A DNA stretch of 64,000 nucleotides from Balaenoptera acutorostrata (GCF_949987535.1 NC_080067.1:63856405-63920404); one strand, 5' to 3'. Counted from the first letter of the stretch, positions 1-12,083 are shown. Translations and numbers: made by a program. The notes: generated from the letters alone by a model not told the origin.

Positions 1-1195
1 CAAGAACATAAATTATTTTGGGTGTATTTGAAATAGTATATAATTTTTGAAAATAAAATAATTTAAAATAATTTAAAAATAATTTACTCGGAAGGCACAT
101 TTCAGATATAGTTCTTTTAAATAAAATATTACCGAAACTGTTGATTTTATGTAGAATCACACAGCTAAGGCTGGAAAAAAGCTTATGGTTTTTGTGGCCT
201 GACTACACCCTTTTTTCAAATGAAGAATGTGAGGACCAACTAAATCAAATGATTATTCTTGAATGCTTTGACAGATGTGAAACAAATAATTATGACTGAA
301 TAAAGAAATTTGGGAGTATAATTAACTCAAAGTACACGAATGATGATAAAATTCAGTTTGTGCCACAATAATGCTGATATCTGAAAAAATTTTTGATGAA
401 TTAATACCCTAAGGGAAGAAATGCAATGGATGAATTGTTAGACTTAGGAAAAGTTGCAAATCCTCATAAAGATTTGCAAAGGCATTTTAGGAATGTGATA
501 GAATCAAAGGTTTACCTCATATCAATGAAAATGATCTTGGTTTTGTTACTCACAAAGAGAGGGGATTTGATTTTTTTAAAGAGTTCTTGTTAGAGGGAGA
601 GACAAGCAATATTATATCAGTTAGAGAGGTGATATAATCTACAAAGAATGAAGAATTATTTCTCAAGGTAAATCCATGGTTTCTAATCCTGCTTCAGATA
701 ATTCTCTTTTCTTAGATTATCCTACTCCCATTTATCTACTGTTAAAACAGACAGTTATATGGGGGAAAATGAACCCTAAGGCTTTTTTGAAAGAGGAAGT
801 AAGATTTTGATGTGATATATAATGCCTGTGGGTAAATGCTTGTAAAATTATAACGTTTTAGAAGTAAAATAATCTTGGTATTTAGTAAAGTTTAGGCGAT
901 TTTGTAGATCAATGGTAGAGACTAATTTTTTTTAATTCCACAAAGAATGAATCACTAGAATCACTAGAATCTTGTATATTATTGTAATAAACATCCATAG
1001 TGCCTGAGTTTATACTCTTATTATTTCCTTTCTGGACTAACTTATAAGAGTTTCCTAAATTTTTCACCCTCCCCTTTCTCTTTATTCTAATCGATTCTCT
1101 ATAATGCAATGAGAGTCAACATTCAAAAATAAATGTAAATTAATTTAAAAAGCCTTCAACTTTCTCCAATAACAAGAGGATAAAATCCACATTAT
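1..1195. other. Unassigned AT-rich DNA
   Basis: No repeat family, coding potential or RNA gene was recognised. The segment is AT-rich with scattered stop codons in all frames. It could be heavily decayed transposon sequence, but I cannot name a family. Confidence 0.5.
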
Positions 1196-1675
1196 TTTCA
1201 AGACAAGCAAAGCTCTTTGCTATTTTTTCCTTCCAAGCTTCTTTTCTCACAAGTCACCAAATATAATCCAGGATTATCTGGCTCTTTGCCGTCCCTAGAA
1301 TATGCTGTGCTGGATCGCACCTCTGTGTCTTCACGCATGCTGTTCCCTCCATTTGCAGCTCTCTCCCTTTCTTCTTCTCCTTCACATGCTGGGGAATCCA
1401 TAGGTTTGTTTCAGGCCATTGCTCAAGTGTCAGCTCCACTGTGAAGTTTTCCTTTACTCCTGTATGCCTTGTTTGTGACTGCATAGTCGTTTTATACGCA
1501 TGCCATCGGTGTTATCTCACAAGAGTGCACTTATTGATTTACATATCTGCCTTCTCACTAGGCTGTGAGGTCCTTACAGCAGAAGTTGTGCTTACACATC
1601 ACTGTGTCCTCAGGACTGAGCACAGTGCCTGGCACACTGTGAGTGCTTACTCAACATTTGGTGAATGAATAAACT
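1196..1675 (+). mobile_element. LINE-2 (L2) 3' end
   Basis: The last ~120 bases show the characteristic L2 3' terminus: a 'cacagtgcctggcacac' motif near 1620, then 'gtgagtgcttactcaacatttgg' in diverged form, ending in 'gaatgaataaa'. The sense-strand L2 end is recognised in this order, so the element is on the plus strand. Upstream sequence to about 1200 is pyrimidine-rich, as expected for the L2 ORF2 C-terminal and 3' region. The copy is old and heavily mutated. Confidence 0.75.
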
Positions 1676-1884
1676 TCCATCTTTCCATTAATAATATGTT
1701 TTGAACTTTCTGAAGTGATGCATCAGTTTTTAGTGAGTAAATGTGCAAAAAAGCCATGTCAATGCTAATGAAGAAAAAGAAATTATGTTTTTTTTCTATT
1801 TATCAAAATAAGGAATTGGGCATTTGAAACAAATGGAGTCTTTTAAGCCCTCTAATGAAGAGTTATTTTCAGGCATATGCAGTA

Positions 1885-2010
1885 TTAACTAAATAAGATC
1901 CACAGAAGGGCAGAGCTGAAAGGGATGCTGGATATCACCTGGATCATGCACTTGATTTTACAGATGAAGAACCTGAGGCCTAGATAAGTTAAGCGACTAA
2001 CTCGATCAAG
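1885..2010 (-). mobile_element. MIR-family SINE relic
   Basis: The stretch 'ttttacagatgaagaacctgaggcctaga' (diverged) matches the reverse complement of the MIR core region, which reads as acctcag-tttcctcatctgtaaaat. The upstream part may belong to a MIR3-like variant. Old and fragmentary. Confidence 0.5.
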
Positions 2011-2584
2011 GCCTCTGTCCTGGCCAGCCTCTATAACCAGCTCAAAAGTGCTGGAATCCCAGGGCTTGAGTGCTTCAAGAAAAGGAGTGTGAGAACTACC
2101 TGACCAGCCAATTGGACCTTCCTGAAAACTAGGACAGGCCAGAGGAGGCCCAGACCAGTGTTGAAGATGTGATTCTTCACCCAATGTGAAGAAGAAAAGC
2201 TTCTGAGGTGAGGTGGGGTGGGTAGGAAATGTGATAGATTCTCTGCCGGAATGAGTTGATGAGGCTCATTTATATCAGCAAGTACTCCTAAGGGGATTGA
2301 TCCAATTTGGTAAATGGGAATATAGCTTGAGCTTTGGAATCTCTCAGGCTTTGAGAAGAAAAAATATTCACAGCATAAAAAGCAGACAATGGGCAATTAT
2401 ACTTAATATGCAAATACTCTTATGAATACAGTTTTTAAAAATAATCCAATAGGAACATGGGCAAAGCATGAATAAAAATTATAAAATAAGAAGTATAAAT
2501 GGTCAATAAATATAAATGATAAACAAATAAAAAGTTAGCAAAAGTAGCAATGAAAGAAGTGGTTACTTGAATGTAAGAGCATCA
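2011..2584. other. Unassigned intergenic DNA
   Basis: No recognised repeat or gene. It becomes AT-rich from about 2400 onward. Confidence 0.45.
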
Positions 2585-2990
2585 TTGCACTTACCAGGTT
2601 AGCAGTATTTTTTAAAGAAAATGCTCAGTATTGAGAGACGTTTTAAATGAATACTTTCTTACAGTATTAGTACAACTTTTCTGGAGGATGGTTCGGTAAT
2701 ATGGATCAAGATCTTCAAAAATGTTTATACCTGGTGACTTAGTATTTCCACTTTCAATAATTTAGAAATAATCACAAATTTACACTAAGATTTATATATG
2801 AAGCATTGCTTGTAATAGTGGAAAACGGAAACAACTTAAATGGCCAATAATAGGAAAATGATAATTTATTAATTTGGATATGATGGAACACTATTCTTCT
2901 TTAAAAATAGTGATTTGGATACTAAAGCATGGAAAATGTATGAGTAAATATTAATGAAAAAGTGGTTTCTGTCATAATAATAATAGCAGA
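2585..2990 (+). mobile_element. Old L1 (L1M-type) ORF2 3' fragment
   Basis: Decayed L1 ORF2 C-terminal sequence is readable. It includes a region equivalent to 'agcaatttcactt', then 'attgcttgtaatagtggaaaacggaaacaac ttaaatggccaat', then 'gatggaacactattcttc'. These correspond to the ORF2 stretch that reads MF..ALFIIA..W..SKCP..D in younger copies. Sense strand. No open frame survives. Confidence 0.7.
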
Positions 2991-3085
2991 ATGCATATAT
3001 ATATATCCATTAAATATTTATATATATATATGGTGTGTGTGTACACATACTATATATTTACATATATATAAAATTCCTTGCTATC
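2988..3085. repeat. AT/TG-rich simple repeat
   Basis: Short runs of (AT)n, (GT)n and (TATA) within ~100 bp ('atatatatatcc', 'tatatatatatgg', 'tgtgtgtgtacac'). It directly follows the L1 fragment and may be derived from its 3' UTR. Confidence 0.7.
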
Positions 3086-3144
3086 TGACTACTACTGTAC
3101 GAACATTCACTGTAATCACTTGTAAAAAAATTACCCCAAATTAA

Positions 3145-5390
3145 CTAACCAATTCAGTATCCAAATTCATTATCTAAATTAAAAACAAAACTATAAGGGA
3201 TTTGCAAATACTGTTTAGGGAAGACTCTTCATTTGCCCCTGAGTCCTGGCAAGAGGGTGTACAGATCGCTGCAGGCTCATTGCACCTGTTTCCTACAGGC
3301 CTGTAAACAAGACGTGCATTATCACTACCATTTTCCCCACCTCCCTGATGGTCTAGACATTCAACACTACCAGAGATCACTTCTGTAAGGCACCTAAGGG
3401 GTCTACCAGCCCAGGTCCAACTCAGATCTTATTTTTATTATCTAACTCATTATTTTATCATTTGTGTTACAGTACATATTTCTTGTAGTACAGAGGGAAA
3501 CTGTAATTTGTGTTTGCTAATGTACAGTCTCCATGTGTACTGCATGTGAACATACTTACCAATGAGTTGATTAAGAGTTTAATAATTAGGTGATTGGTGT
3601 TTTATATGCTTTATATTATGCAGAAATTCTTGGTGGATTGTTACATTCATGTTTAAGAGTATTTTAATGACATTTGAGGAAATTACTTGGAAGGTTTTGA
3701 TGGGCTGAGAACTTTTTTTTTTTTTGTATTTAGAGCACTGGAATATGGCTCCTGTTAATTGAATATCTAACATTTTTTGAGAAGCATATTATATTCAGCT
3801 AATGAAGATAAGGAGAGACTCTTGTGGTATTTTTGATTTTTGTACTGGAATTAAATGCCCCTGAAATGTTAGCAGTGTCTTCTCTGTGATACTGTGAGTT
3901 TATGTTCTTTTACATTATATTTCCATGTTTTCTGAATTTTGTAAAAATAAGGTTTTGCCATGAAGTATTTCCAGTAAAGCAAAAGAAGGAAGAGTGATAA
4001 AGGAGGCTCTCAGGACTTTACTTCTGTGACTTCAGTGAGGGGGGGAAGAAGTTGAACCATATTTGTATAAGGGATGTGGGAAGAATGTGTTTCTGCATAA
4101 ATTTATCATGATTAAAAAGCTAAGTTTATGACATGGGTTCTGAGAGAAGAGTTTATTAATAACTATTTAGCAGGATCCTCTTTTTTTCTCTTTTGCACCT
4201 TAAGAATTCATGTCACTTTGGGTCTCTTGAGTGGTATTGTGAGCCAGCAACTAGAATCATGAATTCTAGGCACCTAACATTAGTACAGCTTGTATTTATA
4301 TTATTTGTAAAGAAGGAACGTGAATATTTACAAGTATTGTTAAAACTGTGTGGTAGAGACAACAAAACAGTTTCTGTACCTCAGCTGTCCCCAAGTTCTC
4401 CAGCCTTCAGGATTCTCTTTTAGTAAGAGTAGTGGAGGTTCTTTGTAGCACTTGATTTGCAGGAAGTCCTGTTTGTCCTTACTTCCCCATTCTGAGACTT
4501 CCCAGGGTGTACCTGGATGACTTCTTTGGGTTTCTTGCTTTCTCATTACTATTCTTCAGGCTTCTGTAGCAAGTCACATAGCACTTTGTCCCATGTGTGA
4601 ACATAGGTCCCATCTGAAATCCCCCAAACTTGTAAGACCAGCCTGTGGTTTTTAAAAAAACGTTATAGAAGGCTTGAGGTTAACAGAAGGGGTTTATAAT
4701 GTAGAAGATGGAAAACACAACTGGGGGGTAGATACTGCTATTTCCAGCTGGCCAGTCTCCCATTTCCCTTGGCTAATGCCATATTAGAGGGGCCCACTCC
4801 TCTCCCTCATTTAGGATTGATTTTGAACACGAACTCTCTGTTCTTGAGTCCAGGGCCCCTAAACCTGGACACATTTTTGGGTTCCAGAAATGACACTCAA
4901 TGAAGAGGGCCTTTTATTTATCATGCAGAGTAATGTCACTCCTCAGTGTCCGTTTGAGATCAGGATCTTGCTCTTTTATTTCCAAAGGCCCATTATTTCT
5001 CAAACAAGAGACTCCTGAGGGCAAAAGGTGAAACCAAGCCCCCATCATGAGTAACAGAAAGAAGTAAATAAACTTTGAAATTGAAGGATGTTTCAAAAAG
5101 TTTCAAAGCTCTTAGAATCAATTCCTTGGACTTAGTTCAAAGAACTTGATCTCTCTTTCCATTATCCCCCCATTCTCTGAAAAGTCTTTGCAAACAGAAA
5201 AGTTTTCCAAGTGTTTGAGTTAGTACATCAAGGCAGCCCTAATATTGGTTGTTTGGGAGTATGTGTGTAGGGTGTTTTCCAAAGCAAACTTCAGCAGTCA
5301 TGCTTTCTTTTTTCCCTGTTCCCTTTCCAATGAGCCATGGTTGGGAAATTAAAGTTAATAACACTGAAGTCATTATTATCAATTTAAGAT
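3145..5390. other. Unassigned intergenic DNA
   Basis: About 2.2 kb with no recognised family, no coding signal and no RNA gene. It contains a T run near 3712-3725. Some of it may be transposon sequence too old to identify by eye. Confidence 0.45.
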
Positions 5391-5394
5391 ATTC

Positions 5395-5615
5395 AAAATA
5401 TCATTGAATCCCAGCTCAGATACATACCAGACATATGTAGCTTTTGTAAATCACTGAATATCCCTGGGCCTTAATTTCCTCACCTGTAAGATGGGGATAA
5501 CAATACCTACCATTAAGATATGTTGCCAAGGTTACAGATAAATTCTGTAGAGCACTAAGCATGGTGTCTTGTACATCACAGAGATTAATAAATTTTAACT
5601 ATTGTGATTATAATT
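5395..5615 (+). mobile_element. MIR SINE
   Basis: Sense-strand MIR core: 'cagctcagatacatacc', 'aatcactgaatatccctgggccttaatttcctcacctgtaagatggggataacaatacctacc' in diverged form, followed by a tail resembling 'gcactaagcatggtg...aataaattttaac'. The order head-core-tail is preserved, so most of the 260-bp consensus is present. Confidence 0.8.
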
Positions 5616-5639
5616 ATAATCATAAAGATTATGTCTTCA

Positions 5640-7380
5640 ACTCCTTTGTTCCTCTTTCCCTCTGTCACAGTCACCTGGCAAAAGCCCAATTCTGATTAAA
5701 TCCAATCTTTGACTATTTTGATATCTGCTACACATTGCCGGCCTCATTTTAAATTCAGGACCACAAATCGCAAGTAGGTCTTTTGTGCTGCCCCGCAATC
5801 CTTTATTTCCTTAGTCAGTCTAGTGTCTCGTGCTTCTGATCCTCAACGCCTCTTTACCTTAACTCACCCTCAGTTGACTACTTCAATTTTTTATTTCACT
5901 GGGTAAGTAGGAAAAACCAAGAAGATAATTTCCACACTCTCCTACCACCTCATCTATTAATCTACTTGCATCTGTGCCTGAATGCTTTACTTTCCTTTTG
6001 TTTCAAAAGGCAAAAGTTCTGCTCCTGAGGCCAACTCTTCCCCTTGTGAACTGGATCCCATTCTCTCTTGTCTCCTCAAGAACTTCATGCCTGCGATTTT
6101 CCCATCTCTCTCATACATTATAAACTGTCCCCACTTTACTGCTCATTTCCATTAGCCTAAAAACACGGATATCGCCCACCTTAAAACAACACACTCCTGA
6201 CTCCTCATTCTCCTCCAGCTATCAATCTTTTCCCTGTTCCTTTACAGCTAAGCTCTTTAAGAGATTTGATTATTCTAGATGTTTTTACTTCTCTGTTTCT
6301 AATTTCTCAGGAATCTAATCTATAAGGCCTTTTGACTATCCTGCATCACCAAAAGTGCTTTGTAAAGGTCGATGATGGCCTTTATGTCATCAGATCCAAT
6401 GGTCAATTCTCAGTCACCATCTTACTCGACCTGATACAGATTGTCACCCTCACTTCTCAGAACACTGGGACACCACTCTCTTTTGGTTTCTTTCTACCTC
6501 ACTGCTCTTTCTTCCTCTCCATGGCTGGTTTCTTCTCAGCTGAACATGGGTGTGCACTGGGGCTCAGTCCTTGGGCCCTGTCTTTATCTCCATTCATTCT
6601 CTGGAGGATCTCATTCAGTCCCATGACTTCTTTACACTGATGATTCAATACTTTTGTCTCCAGCCCTGTTCTCGCCCATGAACTCCAGACTTGCGTTTAC
6701 AACTGCTTACTTGACATTTCTGCTTAAATGCCTAATAAACATTTCAAACCTAGTAGTCCCCCAAGTCAAACTCTTGTTTCCCACTTCCCTCTAAATCTGT
6801 TCTTTCCACAGCTTTCCCATTCTTCTAGTTGTTCAGGCCCAAAACCTTGAATCACCCTTGACTATGCTCTTTCTGTCATATTCCAAATCCAATCCATCAG
6901 CAAATCCTGCCCACTCTACCTTTGAAGTAGGCAAACTACTTCCTTCTACCTCTCCAGTTTTCACTCTGGTCTTTCACCTGGACATGCGCCTGACTGGCCT
7001 TGCTTCCACCCTCCCCCTCTGCAGACTCTTTTCCACAGCAGTCAGAATAACTCTTTTAAAGCACTGTTCCGCTCAGTCTGAGTCCTCATGCCTGCAACAC
7101 TACATGGTCTGCCACAGTAGCCTCTTTGATCTTGCCTTCTCTTACATTTCCTTTGGTTGTCAGTTGGCCCAGGCACACGAGCCTCCCTGCTGCTCCTCCA
7201 CCACCCCAAGCATACTTCAACCTTCCTCCAGCTATCTATAACGCTCATTTTCTCACTTCAACCTTGGGAATCTGTACATAGAAGGTTCTTCCTCCAGCTG
7301 TCTATAACGCTCATTTTCTCACTTCCTTCAAGCCTTTGCTCAAAAGTCATTAACAAATCTACCTCTCATTATTCTCTTTG
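5640..7380 (+). mobile_element. Long LINE-2 (L2) copy with recognisable RT region
   Basis: An ancient CR1-type non-LTR retrotransposon on the plus strand. Successive landmarks follow the order of L2 ORF2: the 'ctggatcccattctctcttgtctcctcaaga' block (6052-6082), 'tccaatggtcaattctcagtcaccatcttact' (6395-6426; RT motif A neighbourhood), 'ggggctcagtccttgggccctg' (6560-6581), and 'ctttacactgatgattca' (6632-6649), which is the decayed YADD catalytic box, read here as YTDD. The C-terminal block follows at 7010-7050 ('tccaccctccccctctgcagactc') and the 3' region to ~7380. All frames are disrupted by stops and indels. At ~1.7 kb this is among the more complete L2 copies one could expect. Confidence 0.8.
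7223..7326. repeat. Local 66-bp direct duplication inside L2
   Basis: A ~37-bp unit beginning 'ttcctccagct' and ending 'ctcattttctcacttc' occurs at 7223-7259 and again at 7289-7325, with a single A/G difference. The 66-bp spacing suggests a local tandem duplication within the L2 copy. Confidence 0.85.
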
Positions 7381-7414
7381 AAATAGTTTATTTGGTTTTT
7401 GTTCCAGTTTCTAA

Positions 7415-8160
7415 TTCAGAGCTCCTAAAACCACTGGAATTTCCAGTGAGGAGAGTGATACATCTGTCTTTTATTATGTTAATGAGGCGACTTTTGGATG
7501 CACTGAAGTATGGGAACTGGTTGCCAGTAGAGCCAACCAGGTGATTAGAGGGTTGGAACTTTCAGTCTCCCCTCACCCCTGACCTCCGGGGAGGGGAGAG
7601 GGACTCATGAGTGGGTTCAATTGCCAATTGCCAATGACTTAATCAATCATGTCTATGTAATGAAACCTCCATAAAAACACCAAAGGACAGAGTTCAGAGA
7701 GCTTCTAGGTTGATGAACACATGGAGATTCAGGGAGAGTGGCCTTGGAGAGGGCAGGGAGCTCAGCACCCCCTCCCCATACCTTGCCCTACACATCTTTC
7801 CCATCTGGCTGTTCCTGGGTCATATCCTTTTGTAATAAACCAGTGTTCTAGTAAGTAATATGTTTCTCTGAGTTCTATGAGCTGCTCAAGCATATTAATT
7901 GAACCCGAGCAAGGTGTCATTGGAATCTATAGCCAGTCAGTCAGAAGCACAGGTGACAACATGGACTCGCAATTGGCATTTGAAGTGGAGGGCAGTCCTG
8001 TGAGACTGAGCCCTTAACATTTTTAATTTGGTGCTGTCTTCAGGTAGATAGTGTCAGAATTGAGTTAAATGGCAGGGCACCCAGCTGGTGTCTGAGAATT
8101 GCTGGTAGTGTGGGGAAGTCCTACATTCTTCCCAACACACATTAAAATTGGTGATCAAAA
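7415..8160 (+). mobile_element. Ancient solo LTR (ERV/MaLR class, subfamily not assigned)
   Basis: The sequence has the layout of a mammalian solo LTR. A TATA-like 'ccataaaaac' box lies near 7669, a polyadenylation signal AATAAA at 7834-7839, and a downstream R/U5-like region with 'agccagtcagtcagaagcacaggtgacaac' (diverged). I recognise the block order from a common mammalian LTR but do not trust a subfamily name. No internal retroviral sequence is attached, so it is a solo LTR. The ends are approximate. Confidence 0.65.
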
Positions 8161-8229
8161 TCCTTAGTCCCCTTAACTGAAATACTAGTTTTATAAGAGA
8201 AAGACTTTGTCTGATTATTGCTATATCCT

Positions 8230-8332
8230 TAAATACACACACACACAAACACACAAATACACACATACACACGTATGTATACATATATGTACACACATAC
8301 ATGGATGCATATTTGCATTTCATGTGTGTGTT
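8230..8332. repeat. CA/TG-rich microsatellite
   Basis: Imperfect (CA)n/(ACAT)n run with 'acacacacacac', 'acatacacacgtatgtatac' and 'catgtgtgtgtt'. The run explains a spurious Cys/Val-rich reading frame on the minus strand. Confidence 0.85.
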
Positions 8333-9105
8333 TACATCTTTGCTGAATAGATTACAATTCAGAGGACCTTCAACTAAGTCTAAGTTATATTTATCTAGGG
8401 CAGTATTCAGAGTCTGGACTACTTCTCTGTAAAGCACTTTCTCCACCTGACCTCTTGCTCTGCTTGCTTTGAAGTATGTTTTTCTCATTTTCTCACTCAA
8501 TTTTGATGTCTGCTGATACCAACCAGCATTTCTGCCTCATATCCCATCTAACCACAACCAATGGCTTCAACTGTTATGCTTGACACACTTTAAATAGCCA
8601 TGTCTAGCCCGAGCTGTGATTTGTCCTGACAGATCAATTTCCCTACTGTGTACTTCACGAGCTACTTGGTGGCACAGCCGGTATCAGCTCCATGTACCAT
8701 AACTTCCTGCCCAGTGCTTCACCTATCACACTGAACTCTCAGTGCATTCTGTATGGAAGGAAAAAAGAAAATAACTCAAATACATCCCATCAAGCAGCTG
8801 AGAGGGCACTTGAACAGCTTTCAGTGAAGACTATGAGGATATACACTTTTCAAACAATCAAACGTCTTACATGGCACCAGATTTGAAGAAAGCTATCCAG
8901 CTACTACTGGGGTTTTAAACCAGTCTTTGAGTCCCATGGTTTCTTATCCATTGATTCTCTGGCTTCTGGAGAAGTCATCACTTTCTCAATAGTCATTAAA
9001 TGGCAGAAACAAATTTTTCTTCCAATGAAGCAGCCAGTGGCAGCACAAAAATCTCCCTAGGAATGTTTATAGGTTCTTAGTGGGAGTGAGCAATGTTGTA
9101 GTCTT
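8333..9105. other. Unassigned intergenic DNA
   Basis: Nothing recognised on either strand. Short frames here lack codon structure or homology that I can see. Confidence 0.45.
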
Positions 9106-9109
9106 CTAG

Positions 9110-9660
9110 AAGGCAACCTAGACAAATGTATTACATTACAAAATGTGCAAATGTTTTGGCCCCAAATTTCATTGCAAGCAATTTACCGTACGGATATACT
9201 CATTAAAGTTTACCGTGATATAAATTCAAGGATGTTCATTGTAGCACTCTTTGAAATAGAAAACTTTCGGAAACCACGGAAACTCAGTAGGGTCTTGTTT
9301 AAAGTGGACTTTGGGAAATTAATTTTTATGTAATCATTACAAAAGATGAGATGATTTTTATTATGTGTTTAAGTGGAAAGATGGCTATAACATATTGATT
9401 TAAAAATCATATTATGGAACATTGTATGAAGTACAAACACACTAACTTAAAATATTTATTTGTGCATAGAAGTCCAGGCTATGTTAAAACTGTTAACAGT
9501 GGATACCTCTAGGGATTGGGATTATAAGAGGTGTCTGTGTGCACTGCAGGGGTGGGGAGGAGAGTGTGTGGAGATGAAGGGGAGCTCTCTTGGGCTACTT
9601 TCTTTATTATTTGATATTTGAAGACAAAATTACAAAATAATTTTATAATAAAAACAATTA
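9110..9660 (+). mobile_element. Old L1 (L1M-type) 3' fragment
   Basis: It has the order typical of a decayed L1 ORF2 end and 3' UTR: 'gatgttcattgtagcactctttgaaatagaaaac' (9231-9264; the FIAAL...IA box), a poorly preserved 'actcagtagggtcttg' block, then 'cagtggatacctctagggattggg' (9499-9522). This resembles the common 'acagtggttgcctctgggg' segment of L1M 3' UTRs. Confidence 0.65.
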
Positions 9661-9918
9661 AATATTTTAATTGTGAAAAAATCTTTGAGAGCATTTGAAA
9701 TTTCTAGTGCAATAACATCTCCTGGGATTATTTTACTGTCTATGCCAATCTTGTATAACTTTATGTCTCCAGCACCAAGACACTTTTGGGGTCGATGGGC
9801 CCATTATTTCCTCATCCTTTCACCACCATGGGACCGGTATTTAGCCTCTGCTATGCCTTCATATAACTGAGTTTTCATAAAACATTTAATAGTGTTAGCT
9901 ATTTTAAATTCCCTCTTC

Positions 9919-9954
<36 letters not shown>

Positions 9955-10960
9955 ACTCAGATACTGCAAAGTAGCCTCAGGATCTTTAATTTAGAAATGC
10001 AACTACGGGATTTGTCATTGAAACATCTACCATCAGGGTCTCTTGACAATGATAAAAAATATGAGCCATATTCTCAGGCTCCATGGCTGCCGCAGTGTTC
10101 TCTGAGGGTCTGAATACTGCTTATTTTCTCCCCATGCACCCAAAAGCTATCCCATCGCTGTGAAGTGTTCTTCAGATACTGACAGAACAAGCCTAGAAAT
10201 AACATCTCAGAAGCTTGGGGGAAATACTTCTTGTTGCAAAAGAAATAAACAAAAATCATATTTGGTGAATTGCTTTTCTTTTTTAAAAAGTATAAAAGGC
10301 CAGAGAAACTGGTGGTTCCTGATGCTTCTTAATTTTGTTAACCAAGTTCCTTGGATTGGAAAGAGAAAAGGAAAGAGATTGCCTTCTTTCATGCTGAAGG
10401 AAGCAGAAATGGAAATTATTCCCATTGTTGCTTAGCTCAAACACTTGGGAATTTATTGACAGTTCAGCAAAAATAAAGAAAAGGAGAAAAGACTAAGCAT
10501 TCTGTATTTGGGCAAGTCCTTCTTCTGCAAATACAATCATGTGAGGTCAGGTGTCCTTTAAGGCCATCACAAGGACTCGTGGAAAAGGAAGAAGCTATTC
10601 GGAATTAACCCCTAAAGAAATTTGAGAAACAGCTGTTTTCTTTTGGGCGCTCCTTCCCCACTTTGCATTCCTCTGCTCTTTTTCACCCAGATGACCATTG
10701 GTTATACTGGTCCAATGACCTAAGGCAGAGTTCAGTGTCCTAGAAATAAGTTCAGCTGGAAATAAGTGTCTTATCTATCAGCTGCTTTTAACATTCAAGG
10801 TCCTTTTTTTTTCCCAAGGAGTACCTGTGAGGATCCCAATCATATGATTTTCATATACCATGTATGCCTTTTCCCTGGCTTAAAGGATTGTCTGCGGCAG
10901 GGATTAGGTAGAGGCCATAGTTAAGGGAGATTTTGATAGGACTGGCACCCTAGATCCTAA
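9661..10960. other. Unassigned intergenic DNA
   Basis: No recognised repeat other than the TCTA microsatellite listed separately. A reading frame of 91 codons at 10160-10435 has no recognisable domain. Confidence 0.45.
9918..9954. repeat. (TCTA)n tetranucleotide microsatellite
   Basis: About nine perfect TCTA units. A pure tract of this length is likely to be length-polymorphic. Confidence 0.95.
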
Positions 10961-10964
10961 TCGG

Positions 10965-11715
10965 CCATTTACATTATCTGTACTTGTACATACATCATCT
11001 CACTCCATCTTCCCATGAACTTGGTGAAGAGACAGAGTGGAAGACGGCCACCAATTTTTGGACCCTCATCCTATTGAGAGGTTGGGTCTGTGTCCCCTGT
11101 TCATGAATCTGGGTTGGCCCTGCAACTGTACAACCAGGAGAATATGGAGAAGCATCACTGAGTCCATTTCTGGGCCCACGTCTTAAGAGATTAGCAATTT
11201 CAACTTCTTGTCTCTTAGAACAAACTCTCCAAGAGCTCTGAGCTGCCTTGTTAGAAGTCTAATTATTGTACTTGAGACTGTCATACTGGAGAGACTACAT
11301 GTAGGTACATTGGGCCACAGTCCCAGTTGAGCCTGGCCTTCCACACGATCCAGCGAAGGCACAGATGTGAGAGTGAAGGCATCTTGGACCTTCAGAACAG
11401 CTCATACGCTAGCTGAATAACATGGAGTGACCTCGGTCAGTGCTGCATGGAGCAGACACATTACCTGCTCGATTTCCTGATCCAGGAATCATAAGCTAAA
11501 ATAAAGTGGTGGTTGTTTTAAGCCACTAAGTTATAGGGAAACTTGTTACACAGCCATAGGTAGATAACCGGAACAGACAATAATTATCCCAGTTTATAGA
11601 TGAACTCTGAAATGAGGCCCAGAATGCTGTTGTGACTTGTTTAAGGACTTGAATACAAACTCTCTTACTAAAAGTACAGTCTATTACACCACATTTCTTC
11701 TTTATGATAATACTA
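10965..11715 (-). mobile_element. MIR SINE split by an MLT1 LTR
   Basis: Left piece 10965-11035 ('cattatctgtacttgtacatacatcatctcactccatcttcccatgaacttgg') matches the reverse complement of the MIR 3' half. Right piece 11578-11715 resumes with 'aataattatcccagtttatagatgaactctgaaatgaggcccag' and continues in the same minus-strand register. The interruption is the MLT1 LTR at 11036-11577, so the MIR predates the LTR insertion. Confidence 0.7.
11036..11577 (+). mobile_element. MLT1-type MaLR solo LTR
   Basis: Recognised by the conserved MLT1 3' end: 'aaaataaagtggtggttgttttaagccactaagtt' (11498-11532), then 'ttgttacacagccataggtagataaccgg'. AATAAA is at 11500-11505. The 5' half has 'tcatgaatctgggttggccctgcaactg' and 'tgtgagagtgaaggcatcttggacc', as in older MLT1 subfamilies. 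No internal ERVL-MaLR sequence accompanies it. Confidence 0.85.
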
Positions 11716-11974
11716 CTTTTCCACTTTAAAGAATGGTCTTTTTAAATCCTAAAACACATGCAATTTATCATGACTTGTTGCACTGTTTCAGAAAGCTTAG
11801 GGCAAAATTTAAAGCTCAATTATATTAATTATAGATTTTACTCACTCCTAGTTTTCTATTTCTAATTTACTAATCTATCTTATGTGTTAAATCTTTTTTG
11901 GAGAGAAGTGAAACATTTAAAAATTCAATAAAATACTCATCGCTGTGCCAAACTCAATTGATGGCCCTGTTTTA
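11716..11974. other. Unassigned AT-rich DNA
   Basis: Nothing recognised. Confidence 0.4.
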
Positions 11975-12083
11975 GAGTTGCCAGATAAAATACAGGATAT
12001 AAGTATCTAAAATGTATTCATTGTTTATCAATGAAATTCAAATTAATTGGGCATCCTGCATTTTTGTTTGCTAGATCTGGTAA
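11975..12083. mobile_element. MER53-like palindromic MITE remnant
   Basis: The left arm 'agttgccagataaaataca' and right arm 'atcctgcatttttgtttgct' followed by 'agatctgg' are imperfect reverse complements, flanking a ~45-bp centre. This is the organisation of a small non-autonomous DNA transposon. The arms resemble MER53 as I remember it. The element is internally shortened. Confidence 0.6.

Noticed and set aside
8054..8500. 148-codon minus-strand frame with repeated Cys/Val/Tyr
   Set aside because: The repetitive part is translation of a CA/TG microsatellite and the C-terminal part overlaps the solo LTR. Not coding.
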